From Clostridiales bacterium (GTDB lineage Bacteria; Bacillota; Clostridia; Saccharofermentanales; Saccharofermentanaceae), in contig JAFGGR010000145.1 of the NCBI GenBank assembly GCA_016930475.1, positions 1 through 9,430 on the forward strand: a stretch of DNA of 9,430 bases, in the 5' to 3' direction. Of the stretch, positions 5,176 to 9,430 are shown piece by piece; positions within the stretch are counted from its first letter, which is position 1; each line of letters begins with the position of its first letter. Below the pieces are notes generated by a model. The model made no database searches. It saw only the letters and a list, made by a program, of their open reading frames with translations, and was not told the DNA's origin. Position numbers and translations under genes: made by a program.

Positions 5176-7203
5176 ATGGCGATCGTGCCGATGAAGCACA
5201 TTGAGATCGTTGCGATGCAACGTGACGCCAAGAAGGTGGTCGAACTGCTTCAACGCGAAGGTGTTGTTGATTTGACCGAACCCGAGAATGAACCCGATCC
5301 CGATTCCGGCTTATCGATGATCCCGACCTCGGCGAGTTTATCGCAACTCGAAAAGAACCTCGACATGGTTCGATCCGCCATGGCCGCCATTCAAGAGTAC
5401 GCGCACATTAAAAACTCAATGCTGGCAGGTCTTTCCGGTCGCAAAGAGTTGAATCTCGACGAGTTCGCCGCCAAGGCGGATGATGTTGAGAAGTCATTGA
5501 AAGTGGCGTACGAAATTGACGGACTGATCCGCACGATCGACACCGAGACTCCCGCGATCATGCACGTGACCCATCAACTGGACCACGTCCTACCCTGGAA
5601 AGATCTGGATATTCCCATGATGTACGAAGGAACCGCGCGCGTCGCTTGCCTGATCGGATCGATCCAGGGACCTCACACCGAATTGACCCTTCACAACGCC
5701 CTGTTGACGGCTTTTGAGGCAAGCGTTCCGGCCGATGCCGATTCGACTGTTTCCTTTCCGGATTACGAGGTCGAAATTGTATCGGTATCTAAGGAACTGA
5801 CGTGTTTATGTGTGATTTGTCATCGGAATGATAAGGCGACCGTTGAAGAGACCTTACGCAAGATCGGTTTCACGATTCCCTCCGACCCGACGCGGCATCC
5901 TCCGGCTCACCGGATCGCACGTCTGCAAAAGCGGATCGCGGAAGCCGAGAAGACGGTTGCCGAAGCCAAAGAGAAAATAGCCGCGCACGAACCGGATCTT
6001 CCCGGGCTTGAATTTCTATCCGATTATCTGCTCATGAGACACGACAAGTACGAGGTGCTCGGCCGATTGTTTTTTTCAAGCAAGACCGTCGTCATGGACG
6101 GATTTATGCCGGCGAAGTCCTCGGAACGCCTCATTTCCAGACTCGAAAAGAAATATACAGTCGCCGTCGAACTGCGCGACCCCCTGGAAGACGAGGAAGT
6201 GCCCGGCGAATTTGACAATAACGCTTTTGTCTCTCCGGTCGAGGATATCGTCCAATCCTATAGTCCGCCGACGACCCGGGACATCGACCCGAATCCGGTA
6301 ATGAGCTTTTTCTATTATCTTTTTTTCGGAATGATGCTTTCGGATGCCGGATATGGCTTGATTATGGTGGTCGGCACTCTATTTGTGGTCCTCCGGCTCA
6401 AACCCGAAGGCGCGACGCGAAAGAATATGTTCAAATTCATGTTCTGCGGGATCTCGTCGGTGGTTTGGGGGCTGATGTTCGGCAGTTTCTTCGGAAATGT
6501 CGTCAACGCGGTCGGCACGGCATTTTTCAATTCGGACGTTTCTCTCGACGCGCTGTGGTTCAATCCGGTCGAAAAGCCGATGGAGATGCTCATCCTGAGC
6601 CTGCTTCTTGGATTTATTCACCTGATGGCCGGTCTTGTTCTCAAATTTATCAATATGTGGAAGCACGGCGACCGGCTCGGAGCGATATTCGACGTTGGCT
6701 CATGGTGGGTCGTTTTCACGGGACTCGGAATGATGATCATAAATATGGCGATTCCGACCGGACTGCCGCTTGACCGTATCGGACCATGGGTCGCGATCGC
6801 GGGCGCCGCGGCGTTAGTCTTGACGCAGGGAAGATCCAGTCCGAGCATTCCGGGCAAGATCTTGGGAGGCCTCGGTAGCCTTTATGGCATCTCGGGATAT
6901 TTCAGCGACACGCTCTCCTATTCCCGATTAATGGCCCTCGGCCTCGTGACCGGAATCGTCGGTCAGGTCTTCAATACGATCGGAACCGTCATCGGCTCCG
7001 GATTTGTCCGCGTTCTGGTCTTTATTCCGGTCTTCCTGTTCGGACATGCGGTGAACTTAGGTATCAGCGCCCTCGGCGCTTATGTACATACCAACCGACT
7101 CCAATACGTCGAATTTTTCAGCAAGTTCTATGAAGGCGGCGGGAAAGCATTTGCGCCGTTTTCGACCCGAACCAAGCACTTCAAATTCAAGGAGGAAAAG
7201 TAA
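5176..7203 (+). CDS. ntpI: V/A-type ATPase membrane stator subunit I, 675 aa
   Basis: The stator subunit (homologue of eukaryotic subunit a) forms the ion half-channels beside the K ring and anchors the peripheral stalks. Residues 1 to about 370 are the cytoplasmic arm, with a coiled-coil stretch near 245-275. The rest has seven or eight membrane helices. Hallmarks are FYYLFFGMMLSDAGYG (379-394), WGLMFGSFFGN (431-441), LLGFIHLMAGLVLKF (477-491), LGSLYGISGYFSDTLSYSRL (566-585) and HAVNLGISALGAYVHTNRLQ (624-643). Arg584 in SYSRLMALG is the conserved TM7 arginine that interacts with the proteolipid carboxylate. Arg641 in HTNRLQYVEF is likely the second one, matching yeast Vph1 R799. Length is typical. 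A short AAAGGGA before the ATG serves as ribosome binding site. The stop codon directly abuts the ATG of subunit K, which has its own AAGGAGG inside the end of this gene. Confidence 0.97.
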   Translation: MAIVPMKHIEIVAMQRDAKKVVELLQREGVVDLTEPENEPDPDSGLSMIPTSASLSQLEKNLDMVRSAMAAIQEYAHIKNSMLAGLSGRKELNLDEFAAKADDVEKSLKVAYEIDGLIRTIDTETPAIMHVTHQLDHVLPWKDLDIPMMYEGTARVACLIGSIQGPHTELTLHNALLTAFEASVPADADSTVSFPDYEVEIVSVSKELTCLCVICHRNDKATVEETLRKIGFTIPSDPTRHPPAHRIARLQKRIAEAEKTVAEAKEKIAAHEPDLPGLEFLSDYLLMRHDKYEVLGRLFFSSKTVVMDGFMPAKSSERLISRLEKKYTVAVELRDPLEDEEVPGEFDNNAFVSPVEDIVQSYSPPTTRDIDPNPVMSFFYYLFFGMMLSDAGYGLIMVVGTLFVVLRLKPEGATRKNMFKFMFCGISSVVWGLMFGSFFGNVVNAVGTAFFNSDVSLDALWFNPVEKPMEMLILSLLLGFIHLMAGLVLKFINMWKHGDRLGAIFDVGSWWVVFTGLGMMIINMAIPTGLPLDRIGPWVAIAGAAALVLTQGRSSPSIPGKILGGLGSLYGISGYFSDTLSYSRLMALGLVTGIVGQVFNTIGTVIGSGFVRVLVFIPVFLFGHAVNLGISALGAYVHTNRLQYVEFFSKFYEGGGKAFAPFSTRTKHFKFKEEK

Positions 7204-7695
7204 ATGGATTATTTAGGAATTATTTTCGCGGTGATCGGAGCCGCACTTTCGGTCACGCTGGCCAGCATCGGTTCGTCTAAGGGCGTCGGAATGGTCGGCG
7301 AGGCCTCAACCCCGGTCCTGATCGATGATCCGAGCAAGTTTTCAAGGCTCCTGATTCTCCAACTGCTTCCCGGAACACAGGGTCTGTACGGACTGGTCGT
7401 TACTGTTCTGGTCATGTTGAACATCGGTCTTCTGGGCGGAAGCGCTGCCCCGCTCGATTTCAAAACCGGTCTTCTGTACTTGTTCGCTTGTCTGCCGGTC
7501 GCGTTCGGAGGAATGGCCTCCGCGATCCTTCAGGGTCGTGTTGCCGTCACCGGCGTGACGGTCGTCGCCAAGAAGTACTCCGATTCGACCAAGGCGATCA
7601 TTTCCGCCACGCTGGTCGAATTCTACGCGTTACTTTGCTTCATTACCTCACTTCTGATGGTCATGAACATTCCCGCCATCACCGGCGCCGCTTAA
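7204..7695 (+). CDS. ntpK: V-type ATPase proteolipid subunit K (Na+-type signature), 163 aa
   Basis: This is the rotor-ring proteolipid that carries the ion through the membrane. The 163 residues form two helical hairpins (four membrane helices), the duplicated 16-kDa form. IGSSKGVGMVGEAS (22-35) and LLPGTQGLYG (54-63) lie in the first hairpin, ILQGRVAVTG (108-117) and LVEFYALLCF (137-146) in the second. By alignment with E. hirae NtpK, the Na+ ligands Leu61, Thr64, Gln65, Gln110 and Glu139 correspond to Leu55, Thr58, Gln59, Gln110 and Glu139 here, with Tyr62 matching Tyr68. All are kept, which predicts Na+ as coupling ion. Only one hairpin carries the carboxylate, as in other V-type proteolipids. 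The first hairpin is about six residues shorter than in NtpK, and the linker before the second is longer by the same amount. AAGGAGG (7189-7195) serves the ATG. Confidence 0.97.
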   Translation: MDYLGIIFAVIGAALSVTLASIGSSKGVGMVGEASTPVLIDDPSKFSRLLILQLLPGTQGLYGLVVTVLVMLNIGLLGGSAAPLDFKTGLLYLFACLPVAFGGMASAILQGRVAVTGVTVVAKKYSDSTKAIISATLVEFYALLCFITSLLMVMNIPAITGAA

Positions 7696-7716
7696 TCAAA
7701 ACGAACGGAGATAACT

Positions 7717-8304
7717 ATGTCGGGGCTTGACAATATTTTGACTCAAATCATCAACGATGCCCAAACAGTAGCTTCGGCGCGCATTTCGCGAACCGAAGAA
7801 GAAGCGCGGGCGATCCTTTTTCGCAAACGGGAAGAAGCCGCTCAAGAGGCGTTGGGACTGCTCGCCGCGGAGAAGGCCGCCCTGGATCTCCTCGCGGAGA
7901 AGAGCCGATCCTCCGCGGAGTCCGAGTCCAAGAAACGCCTCTTGGAGGAGCGGGTCTCGCTCATCGACGAGGTGCTTGCGCAAGCGCGTACCCGGGCGGT
8001 ATCTCTGTCTCCGTCGGAGAACGAGCAAATGATCGAACGTTTCGTCCGATCCCATGCCTCCGAACTGACGGATGATTGTGAACTGATCCTGAACGCTCGC
8101 GATCTCTCCTCGCTTTCGGAAGATTTTTCAAAGCGTATTGCACGCATATCCGCCGGGATCCGGATCTCGGATCGGCCGGGTGAGTTTGAAGCGGGCTGTG
8201 TTCTACGCTGTGGACCGATCGAGTATAACGGCACCGTGGACGCCGTCATTTACGAGCGTCTCGACGAAATCCGCGACTTGATCAATCGCCATTTATTCTC
8301 TTAA
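7717..8304 (+). CDS. ntpE: V/A-type ATPase peripheral stalk subunit E, 195 aa
   Basis: Subunit E forms the peripheral stalk heterodimer with subunit H and caps the catalytic head. Residues 1-90 are a charged Ala/Glu/Arg-rich helix (IINDAQTVASARISRTEEEA; KREEAAQEALGLLAAEKAAL) that would pair with subunit H. Residues from about 100 form the globular C-terminal domain. The diagnostic end FEAGCVLRCGPIEYNGTVDA then VIYERLDEIRDLINRHLF (157-194) matches the family's GG-V-x-G-I-E-x-N-x-T-x-D/E pattern, with Ala159 where Gly is usual. Length is normal. GGAG (7707-7710) precedes the ATG by six bases, and the gap after subunit K is 21 bases. Its position between K and C is as in E. hirae. Confidence 0.95.
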   Translation: MSGLDNILTQIINDAQTVASARISRTEEEARAILFRKREEAAQEALGLLAAEKAALDLLAEKSRSSAESESKKRLLEERVSLIDEVLAQARTRAVSLSPSENEQMIERFVRSHASELTDDCELILNARDLSSLSEDFSKRIARISAGIRISDRPGEFEAGCVLRCGPIEYNGTVDAVIYERLDEIRDLINRHLFS

Positions 8305-8332
8305 TCATGTTCCGGCGTCAGTCGGACGGAAC

Positions 8333-8338
8333 GGAAGG
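8333..8338 (+). promoter_or_regulatory. Ribosome binding site for a TTG start (subunit C)
   Basis: GGAAGG lies nine bases before TTG at 8348. No in-frame ATG or GTG exists between the preceding stop codon and this TTG. The nearest in-frame ATG is at codon 22, inside the conserved N-terminus. Confidence 0.65.
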
Positions 8339-8347
8339 TTTAAGCAA

Positions 8348-9331
8348 TTGGTTCGAAAGTCAGACGAAACCCGATACGCATACGCGGTGACCGCCGTACG
8401 TGTGCGACAGATGAAATCGCTCGAGCAATCCGATCTGGATCGGATGGTCGCCGCGCCTTCATTTGCCTCCGCGTTGGCCGTTCTCGAAGCCAAGGGTTGG
8501 CCTATTCCGGACGGCATTGCGGACACGAATGCGATTCTTGCGCGCGAACTCCTGAACGCCTGGAACTATTTGGTCGAAGTCTCGCCGGACCCGTCGCTTT
8601 TCCATCCGTTCATACTGAAAAATGACTTTCACAATCTGAAAGCCGGAATAAAATCCGTCCTCAGCGACTATGAGGCGGATACATATTTTGTTTATCCGTG
8701 TTCACTCTCCGCTGAAACACTCAAGAAAGCGATCGACGACAAACAATTCGGTCTTCTTCCCGAGCCTTTTTCCTCGCTCGGAGCGGAAATGTACGACATC
8801 CTCGTGCATACCGGAGACGGACAGTTATCGGACATCCTCGCCGACCGCATTGCGTTGGACGAGACCCTCACGTGTGCCAGGCGCACGGAGGATCCGCTGA
8901 TCATCGAGCTGACGGAGTTCTTCTGCGCGGTCACTCACATCAAGACCGCTTTTCGAGCGGCACGGATCGGTAAAAGCTCCGAATTTATCGACCGGGCGAT
9001 CGGCACCTGCGACACCTTGAATCGCGCCGAGATGATCGAATGCACCTCGGAGGGAGTCCGCCCGCTTCTGGATTATCTGGAAACGACCGAATACCGGGAT
9101 GGAGCTCTGATTTTGTCCTCTTCGGCTTCCGAGTTCGAGCGTTGGTGTGACGATAAGACAATGACCATGCTGGAAAATGTACGATATATCGCCTTGGGCA
9201 CGGCGCCTTTGGTCGCCTTTTGGTTGGGAAAAGAAGCGGAGATCCGGAACGTCCGGATCGTCTTGGCCGCAAAACAGGCCGGATTGACCCCCACGGAGAT
9301 CCGCGCCCGCTTAAGGAGGCTCTATGTATAA
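8348..9331 (+). CDS. ntpC: V/A-type ATPase central stalk subunit C, 327 aa, TTG start
   Basis: Subunit C (homologue of eukaryotic subunit d) is the funnel that sits on the K ring and couples it to the D/F axle. The all-helical 327-residue chain begins with RYAYAVTAVRVRQMKSL, the usual N-terminal helix. It has ILKNDFHNLKAGIKS (89-103), matching the family's (N/D)xHNLK signature, and closes with PLVAFWLGKEAEIRNVRIVL then AAKQAGLTPTEIRARLRRLYV, a textbook C-terminus. Length is normal, so the gene is intact. The start is TTG at 8348 with GGAAGG upstream. An ATG at 8307 is in another frame and opens only 27 codons. The gene is preceded by a 43-base gap, the longest in the operon, and its last eight bases overlap the start of subunit F. 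A TTG start may lower its yield, which suits a subunit present once per complex. Confidence 0.95.
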   Translation: MVRKSDETRYAYAVTAVRVRQMKSLEQSDLDRMVAAPSFASALAVLEAKGWPIPDGIADTNAILARELLNAWNYLVEVSPDPSLFHPFILKNDFHNLKAGIKSVLSDYEADTYFVYPCSLSAETLKKAIDDKQFGLLPEPFSSLGAEMYDILVHTGDGQLSDILADRIALDETLTCARRTEDPLIIELTEFFCAVTHIKTAFRAARIGKSSEFIDRAIGTCDTLNRAEMIECTSEGVRPLLDYLETTEYRDGALILSSSASEFERWCDDKTMTMLENVRYIALGTAPLVAFWLGKEAEIRNVRIVLAAKQAGLTPTEIRARLRRLYV

Positions 9332-9430
9332 GATCGCGGCGATGGGAGACCGGGACAGCATATACGGATTCGCTTCTTTGGGCATACATATTTTCCCGGA
9401 GGACCGGATGGAAAGCCCCGCGGCGACGCT
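9324..9430 (+). CDS. ntpG: V/A-type ATPase rotor subunit F, N-terminal 35 codons
   Basis: Subunit F (NtpG in E. hirae, AhaF in methanogens) binds subunit D in the central axle and is a small Rossmann-like protein. The visible 35 residues start MYKIAAMGDRDSIYGFASLG and continue IHIFPED. This matches the family's MYKIAVIGDxDSVxGFxALG opening, with the first beta strand and the GD-D-S loop in place. The ATG at 9324 overlaps the stop of subunit C by eight bases and has AAGGAGG at 9313-9319. The gene runs off the window. By operon order, the catalytic A and B and the axle D genes should follow. Confidence 0.93.
   Translation, partial: MYKIAAMGDRDSIYGFASLGIHIFPEDRMESPAAT

Overview
The window (about 50-55% G+C by eye) looks like a chromosomal segment of an anaerobic or fermentative Gram-positive-type bacterium, most likely Bacillota. 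The reasons are strong GGAGG-type ribosome binding sites, a V/A-type ATPase operon in the Enterococcus hirae order, a short YtrA-type GntR regulator, and EcsA-like ABC transporter genes. The exact lineage cannot be fixed from the sequence. All genes look intact except the two cut by the window ends. I see no mobile element, CRISPR array, tRNA or rRNA.

Left two thirds, minus strand (4547 down to 273): a four-gene cassette. It reads GntR/YtrA-type repressor (4547-4185), membrane-anchored alpha/beta hydrolase of the PAF-acetylhydrolase type (4188-2686), ABC ATPase (2590-1865) and a polytopic ABC-2-like permease (1868-273). Two junctions are ATGA overlaps, which implies translational coupling. 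The regulator has a good sigma-A promoter whose -10 and start site lie inside two identical-geometry dyads (TGTAT-N10-ATACA), an obvious autoregulatory operator. A second consensus-like promoter straddles the hydrolase stop codon and can drive the ABC pair alone. The cassette looks like an envelope or antimicrobial stress response module, but the substrate is unknown.

Far left (1-272): the start of an unrecognised minus-strand gene (110 to below 1) with an excellent ribosome binding site. It is preceded by an extended -10 promoter (243-251), a perfect 8-bp hairpin (211-230) and a possible 23-codon leader ORF (193-122). The hairpin could instead terminate the ABC operon.

Right half, plus strand (4853 to past 9430): the first six genes of a V/A-type ATPase operon, in the order H(G)-I-K-E-C-F, tightly packed and running off the window before the catalytic A and B genes. 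The rotor proteolipid K keeps all the ligands of the E. hirae Na+ site, so the machine is predicted to move Na+. The operon has its own extended -10 promoter (4766-4794) in the 305-bp divergent intergenic region (4548-4852). That region holds both divergent promoters and the regulator operator, and I see nothing else convincing in it.
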